From Acidobacteriota bacterium (GTDB lineage Bacteria; Acidobacteriota; Terriglobia; UBA7540): a DNA stretch of 12,568 nt. The notes under the pieces are model-generated. The model made no database searches, was not told the origin of the DNA, and worked only from the letters and a program-made list of their open reading frames with translations. A program made the position numbers and the translations under genes. Positions 1-7,680 of this stretch are shown piece by piece. Positions within the stretch are counted from its first letter, which is position 1; each line of letters begins with the position of its first letter. The DNA lies in the NCBI GenBank assembly GCA_021780055.1, contig JAJXZM010000230.1, positions 1 to 12,568 of the forward strand, in the 5' to 3' direction.

Positions 1-175
1 TACGCCACCCCGCAGGTCAAGGAAAGCCTCCTCTCAATTTCTTTATCTTCTTAGATGTAAAATAATTAACAGATGTCGCCATAAAGAGCCCCAAAATGAA
101 GAAAGATCATTCCGAGGTGTTTCTCACGCAGTCACCCCGCTGCAAACGGGGAGTTGAAGGATTAGAATCAGGGAG
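1..175. other. Leader region upstream of the P-type ATPase, no supported gene
   Basis: No reading frame here resembles a known protein on either strand. A frame open from the left edge stops at 52-54 after 17 codons and could be the tail of an upstream gene, but I do not recognise it. Positions 35-75 are markedly AT-rich compared with the surroundings, as promoter regions often are, but I could not pair a good -35 with a -10 element. A small GC-rich inverted repeat (CCCCG at 135-139, CGGGG at 147-151, 7-base loop) lies just before the ATPase gene. It is short and may be chance. Confidence 0.3.
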
Positions 176-2095
176 TTGGTTCCTCAACTGGGAAGGCTAG
201 AGAGTAAAGTGGAAAGCGCAGGATCCAGATACTCGCCGGGAAGCGGCGGAAAACGTTGGCCTTCAGCCGAAAACCTTATTGCCTTTATTGCTATCGCCGG
301 AATTGCGGTCCATCTTGTCCTGAGATTTCTCCTGAAGTTGCCGCAATTCACTTACGACATTCCCTTATTTGCCGCTCTGGTTCTGGGCGGTGGTCCGCTT
401 GTATACGGGCTGGGTCGCAAGGTCATCCGAAGGGAATTCGGTTCCGACCTGCTGGCCGGCATCTCGATTGTGGTTTCCGTCGTTCTGGGTGAATATCTTG
501 CCGGCACGCTGGTGGTCCTGATGCTTTCAGGCGGCAACGTGCTGGAGGCCTATGCCGTCCGCAGCGCATCGTCGGTCCTGGAGGCACTTGCCAAGCGCGT
601 GCCGAGCGTTGCGCATCGCAAACACGACAGTGCCATCACCGACGTTCCGCTCGACGAAATCAGGATTGGTGATACGCTCACGGTTTACCCGCATGAAATC
701 TGCCCGGTTGATGGGGTCGTCATCGCCGGCGAAGGAATCATGGATGAATCTTACCTGACCGGCGAACCTTTCGAAATCTCCAAGACGCCCGGAACCCGGG
801 TGCTGTCAGGAGCCATTAACGGCGAGAGCGCGCTCACCATCCAGGCGGAAAAACTTCCCGTCGATTCCCGTTACGCGCGGATCATGGCGGTAATGAAAAC
901 GGCGCAGGAAAACCGCCCGCGCATCCGGCGACTGGGAGACCAGCTGGGCGCTTACTATACTCCCATCGCCGTGGTGCTTGCGCTTCTTGCCTGGGCCTAC
1001 AGCGGAGACGCTGTCCGCTTTTTGGCAGTTCTGGTGATTGCAACGCCCTGCCCGCTGCTCATTGCCATCCCGGTCAGCATTATCGGCTCCATCTCGCTCG
1101 CCGCGCGCCGCGGCATCGTGGTAAAAGATCCCTCGGTGCTGGAACGGCTTGACACCTGCCGAACTATCATCTTTGACAAGACGGGGACGCTCACCTACGG
1201 CCTTCCGCATCTCACCGAGCAACTCGTTGCGCCAGGCTTTGACCAAACGGAAGTCTTACAGCTGGTCGCAAGCGCCGAACAGTATTCCAAGCACCCTCTC
1301 GCCAGGGCCATTCTCCATTCCGCGCGAGAGTCAGGATTGACGCTCCATCACGCCACTGAAATCCGCGAAGCCCCTGGCCGCGGCCTCCAGGGCACCGTCA
1401 GCGGCAGGTCGATTCGCATCGCCAACCGCGCGACGCTGGTGAAAGAGTTCGGAACACCCGAGTCCATTCTTCCGCGAGTGGCAGGCGGGCTGACCTGCGA
1501 AATCGTCCTTGACGGCACTTACGCGGCAACCTATGTTTTCCACGACGCGCCGCGGACAGAAAGTAAGCCTTTTGTTCAACATCTGGGCAGGAAGCACGGC
1601 TTTGACAAGCTGATGCTCGTTTCCGGCGACCGCGAAAGCGAAGTGAGATATCTGGCGGACCTTGTCGGCGTGAAGGAGGTCTACGCCTCGCAGAGCCCCG
1701 AAGAAAAAGTCGGTCTGGTCCGCCAGGCCACTCGCGAGGCCAAAACACTCTTTCTTGGTGACGGCATCAATGACGCTCCCGCCCTGATGACGGCATCCAT
1801 CGGAATTGCTTTCGGACATCAGAGCGACATCACGACGGAATCAGCCGGCGCCGTGATCATGGACACTTCCCTTGAAAGGGTCGATGAATTTTTCCATATT
1901 GCCAGGCGAATGCGCGCCATTGCCTTGCAAAGCGCCATCGGCGGGATGGCCGTAAGCATCGCCGGGATGGTCTTTGCCGCAGCCGGCTACCTGCCGCCGG
2001 TTGCCGGTGCAATTACACAGGAAGTCATCGACCTGATTGCCATCCTCAACGCAATTCGCGCAGCGCTTCCCCCCAAGAACCTGATTGATTTCTGA
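176..2095 (+). CDS. Heavy-metal type (P1B) P-type ATPase with a TPC transmembrane metal motif
   Basis: This is an integral membrane ion pump that uses ATP to move a metal cation across the cytoplasmic membrane. Residue numbers are for the 639-residue product. The actuator-domain TGEP is at 195-198, the phosphorylation motif DKTGTLT at 334-340 (acceptor Asp334), the nucleotide-binding HP at 373-374 and the hinge GDGINDAP at 528-535. There are membrane segments near 33-54, 62-78, 91-120, 260-275, 281-305 and two at the C-terminus (583-604, 606-628). The membrane metal site reads T290-P291-C292 instead of the CPC of copper and zinc/cadmium pumps; TPC is associated with the P1B-5 class, some members of which are linked to nickel and iron. 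No N-terminal HMA or Cys-rich metal-binding domain is present, and no C-terminal hemerythrin domain. The substrate cannot be read from sequence. The start is uncertain: TTG at 176 is the longest choice but has a purine run directly against it, and GTG at 209 (preceded by GGAAGG at 191-196 and GAGAG at 200-204) would remove 11 residues. The gene converges with ftsK. Confidence 0.93.
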   Translation: MVPQLGRLESKVESAGSRYSPGSGGKRWPSAENLIAFIAIAGIAVHLVLRFLLKLPQFTYDIPLFAALVLGGGPLVYGLGRKVIRREFGSDLLAGISIVVSVVLGEYLAGTLVVLMLSGGNVLEAYAVRSASSVLEALAKRVPSVAHRKHDSAITDVPLDEIRIGDTLTVYPHEICPVDGVVIAGEGIMDESYLTGEPFEISKTPGTRVLSGAINGESALTIQAEKLPVDSRYARIMAVMKTAQENRPRIRRLGDQLGAYYTPIAVVLALLAWAYSGDAVRFLAVLVIATPCPLLIAIPVSIIGSISLAARRGIVVKDPSVLERLDTCRTIIFDKTGTLTYGLPHLTEQLVAPGFDQTEVLQLVASAEQYSKHPLARAILHSARESGLTLHHATEIREAPGRGLQGTVSGRSIRIANRATLVKEFGTPESILPRVAGGLTCEIVLDGTYAATYVFHDAPRTESKPFVQHLGRKHGFDKLMLVSGDRESEVRYLADLVGVKEVYASQSPEEKVGLVRQATREAKTLFLGDGINDAPALMTASIGIAFGHQSDITTESAGAVIMDTSLERVDEFFHIARRMRAIALQSAIGGMAVSIAGMVFAAAGYLPPVAGAITQEVIDLIAILNAIRAALPPKNLIDF

Positions 2096-2236
2096 TGTTC
2101 CGGGGATTTGCAAGCAGTTGCGAACGCATTTCCCTGCTCACTGCATTGTGAACAGAAAAATGGAATGTCAGCCTGGCAGAGTCTGGAATTTTGCGGGGAT
2201 ATTTTGCTGCCTGAATGAGCTGTTTATTGCGCCCGG
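2096..2236. other. Convergent intergenic region with weak stem-loop
   Basis: This is the 141-base gap between the 3' ends of the P-type ATPase gene and ftsK. A stem-loop can be drawn at 2134-2155: CTG and TCAC pair with GTGA and CAG around one c/a mismatch, with a 6-base loop. It is not followed by a run of T on either strand, so it is at best a weak or factor-assisted terminator. No ORF here is supported. Confidence 0.25.
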
Positions 2237-4639
2237 TTAGCGCAGAGGTTCATCCATTTCACGTACCCAGTCGGGGCGCTTCAGGACTTCGCGCGGCTTC
2301 GATCCATCCGGGGCGCTGATGATTCCGTCGCGCTCCATCAAATCAAGCAGGCGGGCGGCGCGGCCGTAACCCAGCCGCAGGCGGCGCTGGAGAAGCGAAG
2401 TAGAAGCCTTGCCGGATTCCACCACCACGCGGACCGCGTCCTCGTAAACGGCATCGAGCTCCGAAGCGTCCGTTTCATCATCCACCTCCGCGTTGCGGTC
2501 ATCCTTGTCTCGGACGGGCTTGAGGAATTCGTCGTTGTACTCCGGTTCGCGTTGCTGCTTGCACCACTCAACAACTTTGTCGATTTCCTTTTCGGTAACC
2601 AGGGCGCCGTGCATGCGGACAAGCCGGGCCGAACCGGGCGGAAGGATAAGCATATCGCCGCGCCCCAGCAACGCTTCTGCGCCGTTCGAGTCCAGAATGG
2701 TTCGGGAATCCACTTTTGACGCCACGCGGAAGGCGATCCGCGAAGGCAGATTGGCCTTGATCAGGCCGGTAATCACGTCCACCGACGGCCGCTGGGTAGA
2801 AAGAATCAGATGGATGCCCACCGCACGCGCCATCTGCGCCAGGCGAGTGATGGATTCTTCAACGCCCTGAGGTTCAACCATCATCAGGTCTGCAAGTTCA
2901 TCGATAATAATCACGAGATACGGCAGCGGGCGGTTGCGGGCGGGGTCGGTATCAAAAAGATCGAGTGTTTCATTCTCCTCAAACAGCTTGTTGTACTGCT
3001 CAATGTTCCGCACGCCCTGCTCGGCCAGCAATTTCAGCCGCCGTTCCATCTCCATGGTGGCCCGGCGCAGAACGTTCGCGGCCTGCTTGGGCTCCGTCAC
3101 AATAGGCGTGAAAAGGTGCGGAATGCCGTCATAGAGATTCAGCTCCAGCCGCTTTGGGTCAATCATGATCACTTTGACTTCGTCAGGCGTCGTCTTGTAG
3201 AGAATGGAGACGATAAAGGAATTGATTGCGACGCTCTTGCCGGTCCCCGTGGAACCTGCAATCAACAGGTGGGGCATCTGGGCAAGGTCGGCAACGCGGA
3301 TCTTCCCGGTAATGTCCTTCCCCAGGCAGAGCACCAGTTTGGACTTGTGCCCCGTGAATTCGCCCGCCTCGAGGGTTTCGCGCAAATGGATGGTTTCACG
3401 GCGCGCGTTGGGAACTTCAATACCCACGGTCGACTTGCCCGGTATCCGTTCGATCAGGATTGATTCAGCTTTCAGGGCCAGACAAAGATCGTCCGCCAGG
3501 TTCACAATGCGGCTGTACTTGATGCCCGCTTCAGGCTTGAATTCGTAGGTGGTGACAACGGGACCGGGATGAATCTGGGTGACCGCTCCCGTGACCCCAA
3601 ACTCGGCAAACTTCTCGGTCAGCCTGCGAGCCCGGTCCTTCAATTCATTCTCATCAATTCCTTCTTCAGCGTCAGGCGGGTAGAGCAGGGCCGTGCTGGG
3701 CAACTTGTATCGCCCCTTGCGGGATCCCTTCGGAGGCTTAGGAGTTGCCTGTTCATTTAGGCCCGCGGCCATGCTCGCCGGTGCGCGCTCGACAATCTCC
3801 GGCTCCGGCATATCAGCATCATCAGCATCGTCAGCGTCGTCCTCAACCGGCGCCGGGGCTGGTTGCTTGTTTGCGATCCTGGGAGGCTCTTCTCTGGCGT
3901 CGGCCCGTGGTGAGATTTGCCGGGCCTTTTGGGCCGCTACAGGCTGTCTGCCCGCAGCCTTTGTCCTCTCAATCTGGCGCCGCATACGCTCAGCGCGCCG
4001 CCTTTCACGCCAGGCCTGCCAGCGCGCGGCAATTCGGCCCAGAAATGCAAATCGCTTTTGCAGCACGGCCAAGCCGGCGGAAAATGAAAAACGGGTGACC
4101 AGAAACAAAGAGGCCAGGAACAACGCGCCAGCCACAATGGCTGCTCCCAACGGATTAACAATGTGGACCAGGCCGGTCGCCACCAGAAATCCCGCCAGCC
4201 CGCTCCCCTGGATCACGCCGTGGATCGGTGGAGTGTAAGGAAACAGTTGAAGCAATGCCCCCAGAGACAAAATCAGCACCACAAGGCCAAAAACCTTGGT
4301 GCGTGGCGCCTCAAGCGGCTTTATCCGAATCAGCCTGATGCCCACAAAGAAGAGCGCCACCGGAATCAGGTAGGCGACCCATCCCAGCAGTTGTTCCAGA
4401 ACATCGGCTCCGTAGGCTCCGACCAGCCCAATCCAGTTGTGGATGACTCCCGCAGTATTGCCAGCCGTATCTAAAGATGGATCACGGGGAAAATAAGAGA
4501 CGAGGCTACACAGCACCAGAACTCCCAGGATCAGCAACAGAAAGCCCACAAGCTCAAAGAAACGCGGTGAGCCGACAAGCGGATGGCCGGAGGATCCTTT
4601 GGAGGAGTCTTTCCTGGTAGTCGAAGGGGAGGTTGGCAT
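2237..4639 (-). CDS. ftsK: FtsK/SpoIIIE family DNA translocase
   Basis: This is a septum-anchored ATPase that pumps chromosomal DNA during division and, in characterised FtsK proteins, activates XerCD recombination at dif. Numbering is from ATG at 4639 (800 residues). An N-terminal membrane domain has about four hydrophobic segments (29-49, 84-103, 115-133, 152-184). It is followed by a basic, Arg-rich stretch (about 205-230) and a Pro/Ala/Asp-rich linker to about 315 that includes a DDA repeat. The motor domain carries Walker A GSTGTGKS (462-469), the DPKRLEL segment (494-500) and Walker B IIIDELAD (577-584). The C-terminal winged-helix gamma domain (about 722-790, LLQRRLRLGYGRAARLLDLME) is the DNA-orientation reader in this family. 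An in-frame GTG at 4657 would add 6 residues, but GGAGAG at 4650-4655 lies inside that extension and is spaced 10 bases from the ATG, so I chose the ATG. The linker is shorter than in E. coli FtsK (1329 aa), so the total length is closer to Bacillus SpoIIIE (about 790 aa). Confidence 0.97.
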   Translation of the reverse strand: MPTSPSTTRKDSSKGSSGHPLVGSPRFFELVGFLLLILGVLVLCSLVSYFPRDPSLDTAGNTAGVIHNWIGLVGAYGADVLEQLLGWVAYLIPVALFFVGIRLIRIKPLEAPRTKVFGLVVLILSLGALLQLFPYTPPIHGVIQGSGLAGFLVATGLVHIVNPLGAAIVAGALFLASLFLVTRFSFSAGLAVLQKRFAFLGRIAARWQAWRERRRAERMRRQIERTKAAGRQPVAAQKARQISPRADAREEPPRIANKQPAPAPVEDDADDADDADMPEPEIVERAPASMAAGLNEQATPKPPKGSRKGRYKLPSTALLYPPDAEEGIDENELKDRARRLTEKFAEFGVTGAVTQIHPGPVVTTYEFKPEAGIKYSRIVNLADDLCLALKAESILIERIPGKSTVGIEVPNARRETIHLRETLEAGEFTGHKSKLVLCLGKDITGKIRVADLAQMPHLLIAGSTGTGKSVAINSFIVSILYKTTPDEVKVIMIDPKRLELNLYDGIPHLFTPIVTEPKQAANVLRRATMEMERRLKLLAEQGVRNIEQYNKLFEENETLDLFDTDPARNRPLPYLVIIIDELADLMMVEPQGVEESITRLAQMARAVGIHLILSTQRPSVDVITGLIKANLPSRIAFRVASKVDSRTILDSNGAEALLGRGDMLILPPGSARLVRMHGALVTEKEIDKVVEWCKQQREPEYNDEFLKPVRDKDDRNAEVDDETDASELDAVYEDAVRVVVESGKASTSLLQRRLRLGYGRAARLLDLMERDGIISAPDGSKPREVLKRPDWVREMDEPLR
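3814..3840. repeat. Three 9-bp tandem units encoding Asp/Ala repeats in FtsK linker
   Basis: The units cagcatcat, cagcatcgt and cagcgtcgt follow one another on the plus strand. Read on the minus strand they encode the D-D-A repeat of the FtsK linker, starting at about residue 267. This is a low-complexity acidic patch inside the flexible linker, where length variation is expected. Confidence 0.7.
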
Positions 4640-4649
4640 GCGCCGAATT

Positions 4650-4655
4650 CTCTCC
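4650..4655 (-). promoter_or_regulatory. Ribosome binding site deciding the ftsK start
   Basis: GGAGAG on the minus strand lies 10 bases upstream of ATG at 4639 and overlaps the alternative GTG start at 4657. It favours the ATG. Confidence 0.5.
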
Positions 4656-4803
4656 ACAAAAGCCCGCTGCCTGCGATCGCCCTCCCGCCGCAGATCCGGA
4701 GCTTCAAAAATTTATTTCATGGTGCCTAAGGCACAACGTCGGACGCGGTGGCGCAATCCCTGTCCGATGTCAAATACTACCACGCCCGGGGCGATACGCA
4801 AAC

Positions 4804-4832
4804 AACATATATTTCGGGCGTTTGGAGGTCAA
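4804..4832 (-). promoter_or_regulatory. Candidate sigma70-type promoter for ftsK
   Basis: On the minus strand, TTGACC (4827-4832) and TATGTT (4804-4809) are separated by exactly 17 bases. They match the TTGACA/TATAAT consensus at 5/6 and 4/6. The site lies in the 234-base gap between the end of the RNase J gene and the start of ftsK, so ftsK can be transcribed on its own. The transcript leader would be about 160 bases and contains a short GTGCC-TAA-GGCAC hairpin at 4722-4734. No start site has been mapped. Confidence 0.4.
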
Positions 4833-4873
4833 CAACAGGATGCCGTATGGGTGAAACCTTGAAAATACGCCAC

Positions 4874-6547
4874 TCAGACTTCCAGCACGACCGGTAGGAC
4901 CATGGGACGCTTGCCGGTTTCCTGATCGAAGTGGCGGCGCAGCGCGGTGCGGATCTTCTCCTTGATGACGCCCCAATCGGCAATCTCCTCGGTGTTGGAA
5001 ACCTCGATGGTCTTAAAGATCACCTGGCGGGCGCTTTCCACCAGGTCCTTCGCCTCGTCCATGGGAATAAACCCGCGCGAAACAATTTCCGGCGGCACCT
5101 CAAGCCGCCCGGTGTGCTCATTGATGGCCAGAATGGGAATCACAATGCCGTCTTCCGAAATGTGGCGCCGTTCTTTCAGGATAATGTCGCCCACCTCGTC
5201 GAGCGTTCCAACATCAATGCAGACGCGGCCAACCGGGACGCGGTCAGCCTTCTTTGCAGTTCCACCATTAAATTCCAGCACGTCGCCGCTTTCCAGCAGG
5301 AAAACATTCTCAGGCGTGATGCCCACCCGCTTGGCCGCTTCCGCATGGCAGAAGAGTTGGCGGTACTCGCCATGGAGGGGCACAAAGAAGCGCGGCCGGA
5401 CCAGGTTGAGCATCAGGTTTATTTCTTCCGCGCTGCCATGCCCGGAAACGTGCACCGGAGGCTGGCTGCCATCTTCGTAATGAATATGGGCACCGCGGCG
5501 ATACAAATGGTCGATCATCCGGAAGATGGACTTTTCGTTTCCGGGAATAACGCGGGCGGAGATCACCACTTCGTCGCCCGGTTCGAGTGAGGCCCACCGG
5601 TGGCGGTCAACCGCAATCCGGGGAAGTGCAGCCATCGGCTCACCCTGGCTGCCGGTCGAAACAATCACCACTTTGGACCGTGGAAGGTTCCGGAGTTCCT
5701 GCTGCTCTACCAGAAGGCCGGGTGGGATGTTGAGCTTCCCCATCTGCTGGGTGATATCTGCAATCTGGAGCATGCTGCGCCCCAGAAAGCAGAGGCGGCG
5801 TCCGCGTTCGTGGGCAAGGTCTGCCACAAGCTGCAGCCGATGGACAGAAGTGGAAAAACAGGTGATCAGCACACGCCCCGGGGCAACCGAGATGATTTCA
5901 GAAAGCCGCTCGCGAACAGCACGCTCGGAAGGTGTAATCCCGGGCCGCTCAACGTTGGTGGAGTCAGAGAAAAGCGCCAGAACACCCTTTCGCCCGTAGT
6001 CGGCCAGAGTGTGCAGGTCGCTCTGCCGGCCATCCATCGGCGTAGGATCAAACTTGAAGTCGCCCGTGTGAATAATGGTTCCCGCAGGGGTCGTAATCGC
6101 CAGAGCGCCCGATTCAATAATGCTATGGGTAAGATGAATGAATTCCACGTGGAACGGCCCGACGTCAAATGGCATTCCGGGCTTCATCTCGCGCATCTGG
6201 ACGCTATCTTCCATTACATGCTCAACCAATTTCGCCTTTGCCAGGGCAAGAGTGAAAGAGGTCCCGTAAACGGGAACGTCAATTTCATCCAGCACGTAAG
6301 GCAACGCCCCAATGTGGTCTTCGTGTCCGTGAGTAAGAAGGATGGCCCGGATGCGGTTCCGAATCTGGCGGAGGTAAGTAATGTCGGGAATGATGATGTC
6401 AACGCCCGGAAGTTCCGAGTCCGGGAACATCACGCCGCAGTCAACCACGACGGCATCATCGCCGTACTCGAAGACCATCATGTTCATTCCGAATTCGCCG
6501 AGGCCTCCGAGCGGAATAGCTCGTAACTTGTTATCAGAATTTGAGAT
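4874..6547 (-). CDS. rnj: Ribonuclease J (metallo-beta-lactamase/beta-CASP RNase), apparent ATC start
   Basis: RNase J is a cytoplasmic zinc-dependent exo- and endoribonuclease in mRNA decay and in rRNA 5' end maturation. Residue numbers count from ATG at 6487 (537 residues). The metallo-lactamase motifs are HGHEDH at 53-58, H121 (in LTHS) and the HTGDFK motif at 140-145. The beta-CASP domain contains SDSTN (174-178), FSTSVHR (211-217) and HVSGHGS (346-352). PLHGEYR is at 370-376, and a C-terminal dimerisation domain follows. Twenty more codons are open upstream and encode the family's conserved N-terminal strand, RAIPLGGLGEFG, so the true start must lie above 6487. The only good site is an ATC codon at 6545-6547, 7 bases after AGGAGG (6555-6560); an in-frame TGA closes the frame seven codons further up. 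With that start the protein is 557 residues, the normal length for RNase J. The alternative is a miscalled ATG. The gene lies 91 bases downstream of rsmA on the same strand and has its own candidate promoter. Confidence 0.95.
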   Translation of the reverse strand: MSNSDNKLRAIPLGGLGEFGMNMMVFEYGDDAVVVDCGVMFPDSELPGVDIIIPDITYLRQIRNRIRAILLTHGHEDHIGALPYVLDEIDVPVYGTSFTLALAKAKLVEHVMEDSVQMREMKPGMPFDVGPFHVEFIHLTHSIIESGALAITTPAGTIIHTGDFKFDPTPMDGRQSDLHTLADYGRKGVLALFSDSTNVERPGITPSERAVRERLSEIISVAPGRVLITCFSTSVHRLQLVADLAHERGRRLCFLGRSMLQIADITQQMGKLNIPPGLLVEQQELRNLPRSKVVIVSTGSQGEPMAALPRIAVDRHRWASLEPGDEVVISARVIPGNEKSIFRMIDHLYRRGAHIHYEDGSQPPVHVSGHGSAEEINLMLNLVRPRFFVPLHGEYRQLFCHAEAAKRVGITPENVFLLESGDVLEFNGGTAKKADRVPVGRVCIDVGTLDEVGDIILKERRHISEDGIVIPILAINEHTGRLEVPPEIVSRGFIPMDEAKDLVESARQVIFKTIEVSNTEEIADWGVIKEKIRTALRRHFDQETGKRPMVLPVVLEV

Positions 6548-6569
6548 GTTCGTTCCTCCTTGCTTTCAT
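6534..6569 (-). other. Short out-of-frame ORF overlapping the RNase J start
   Basis: On the minus strand an ATG at 6567-6569 opens an 11-codon frame, MKARRNEHLKF, that ends at TGA (6534-6536). It contains the RNase J Shine-Dalgarno sequence and reads across the putative ATC start in the +1 frame relation. It has no ribosome binding site of its own. It would start within a few bases of the transcription start predicted from TATGAT (6579-6584), so it would be nearly leaderless. It may be chance or a translational control element. Confidence 0.2.
6555..6560 (-). promoter_or_regulatory. Perfect AGGAGG ribosome binding site of the RNase J gene
   Basis: AGGAGG on the minus strand is followed by a 7-base spacer and then ATC in the RNase J frame. 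It is 67 bases from the first in-frame ATG at 6487, much too far to serve it. This spacing is the main reason for placing initiation at the ATC. Confidence 0.7.
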
Positions 6570-6578
6570 TCGAATCTT

Positions 6579-6608
6579 ATCATAGCTCTCGGGGCGCCGC
6601 ACGGTCGA
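6579..6608 (-). promoter_or_regulatory. Candidate promoter for the RNase J gene
   Basis: On the minus strand TATGAT (6579-6584, 5/6 match to the -10 consensus) is preceded at 18 bases by TCGACC (6603-6608, 4/6 match to the -35). It lies in the rsmA-RNase J gap and predicts transcription starting around 6572, about 25 bases before the ATC codon. That leaves the ribosome binding site inside a short leader. Confidence 0.4.
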
Positions 6609-6638
6609 GCCGCGCACAGCCACCCAGCGTCTCGCGGC

Positions 6639-7436
6639 TCAGCGGAGAGACAGAAACAAGGCAACAAATTGCTCAAGCGAAAGCTGCTCGGCTCTTGTGC
6701 CCGGAGGCAGACCCAGCCGCGCGAGTTCTTGCTCAACCTTCGGCCGCGAGTAAACCGGAGCAAGGCAATTCAGAAGTTTTTTCCGTTTGTAAGCAAAGGA
6801 CTGCTTCAGAAACCGCAGCAGTTCTTCTTCGTCTTCCGAACTCACGACCGGACTGCTCGCACGCATATCAAATCGCACAAAGGCTGAGTGAACTTTGGGC
6901 GGCGGCGAAAAAGCCCCTGGTGGGACATGGAATACGACGCGCGGAGATGAATAGAGGTGGGCGAAAACAGTCAGATAACCATAATCACGTGAGCCGGGTT
7001 GCGCGGTCAGGCGGTCGGCCACCTCGCGCTGGACCAGCAGCCCCATGGCGCGGACTTGAACGGCAAATTGCAGCACATGATGAATAATTGGAGAAGTTAT
7101 GTAGTAAGGGAGATTGCCGACCACGTAGCAGCAGTCCGCACCATTCCGCCGGCAGATCTCACCGATATCAGTTTGGAGAACATCGCCCTGGATAATTTCA
7201 ACTTCAGGCGTTTCCTCGAACTTTTGTCGAAGCTCGTCCGCGAGTTCGGAATCCAGTTCAATGGCCACCAGTTTGCGCACTCGCGAGGCCAGCAGGCCCG
7301 TCACGGCTCCGTGGCCCGGACCGATTTCGATGACAAGGTCGCCCGGACGCAGATCCAGTGCCTCCGCTATGCGTGAACAGTAGCGAGCATCAGCGAGAAA
7401 ATGTTGTCCCAGCTTTGGGCGTTGGCGATGAACCAT
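6639..7436 (-). CDS. rsmA: 16S rRNA (adenine1518-N6/adenine1519-N6)-dimethyltransferase RsmA/KsgA
   Basis: RsmA uses S-adenosylmethionine to dimethylate the two adjacent adenines in the 3' terminal hairpin loop of 16S rRNA, a late quality-control step in 30S assembly. The 265-residue product is normal for the family. It has the N-terminal KLGQHFL segment (8-14), the SAM-binding motif EIGPGHG (37-43), the acidic E60 of motif II, GDV (84-86) and the catalytic NLPYY (108-112). QREVADRL (136-143) and FSPPPKV (176-182) follow, then a helical C-terminal domain with SFAYKRKKLLNCL. The ATG at 7436 leaves the conserved PKLGQHF close to the N-terminus; its ribosome binding site is weak (GAAG, 5-base spacing). 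It is the first gene of the minus-strand block and diverges from glgA. I saw no strong promoter for it in the intergenic region. Confidence 0.97.
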   Translation of the reverse strand: MVHRQRPKLGQHFLADARYCSRIAEALDLRPGDLVIEIGPGHGAVTGLLASRVRKLVAIELDSELADELRQKFEETPEVEIIQGDVLQTDIGEICRRNGADCCYVVGNLPYYITSPIIHHVLQFAVQVRAMGLLVQREVADRLTAQPGSRDYGYLTVFAHLYSSPRVVFHVPPGAFSPPPKVHSAFVRFDMRASSPVVSSEDEEELLRFLKQSFAYKRKKLLNCLAPVYSRPKVEQELARLGLPPGTRAEQLSLEQFVALFLSLR

Positions 7437-7610
7437 AGGAACTTCGAAACAAAGAGCTCTGACTTGCGCAAACCCGTTTCATTTACTTATCGGGTCATCC
7501 GAATTTTAAGTTGCGCCGTTCGTGAGCCGTCGCAGCCAGTTTGACTCGTCACATGCCAGCGTACGGCCACTTTCGCATCGAATTGAACATCCACCCTCAA
7601 ATCCAGAACC

Positions 7611-7639
7611 TTGACTTTGCTGATTGCATCCTCTAATTT
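7611..7639 (+). promoter_or_regulatory. Candidate promoter for glgA
   Basis: TTGACT (7611-7616, 5/6 match to -35) is followed after 17 bases by TAATTT (7634-7639), a modest -10 that keeps the key T, A and final T. A better hexamer, TCTAAT (7632-7637), overlaps it but gives only a 15-base spacer. The site lies in the 244-base gap between divergent rsmA and glgA, about 40 bases before the glgA ATG. Nothing else in that gap looks like a gene. Confidence 0.35.
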
Positions 7640-7680
7640 AGCCTATTAAGCGTCTATAGCAACTTCAGTGGATCATCCCC

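Noticed and set aside
2810..3463. 217-codon plus-strand frame opposite ftsK
   Set aside because: It covers the FtsK motor domain on the other strand and has no family features.
4722..4734. GTGCC-TAA-GGCAC hairpin between the RNase J gene and ftsK
   Set aside because: The stem is only 5 bp and no T run follows directly on either strand, so it is not convincing as a terminator.
4770..4800. TTGACA on the minus strand as an ftsK -35 element
   Set aside because: The hexamer is perfect but there is no -10-like sequence 16-18 bases downstream; the region there is GC-rich.
4599..4862. Small plus-strand frames in the ftsK upstream region
   Set aside because: They have no homology signal and overlap ftsK and its promoter region on the opposite strand.
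5600..6526. 308-codon open frame on the plus strand opposite the RNase J gene
   Set aside because: RNase J motifs are intact on the minus strand; this frame has a low-complexity, unfamiliar translation.
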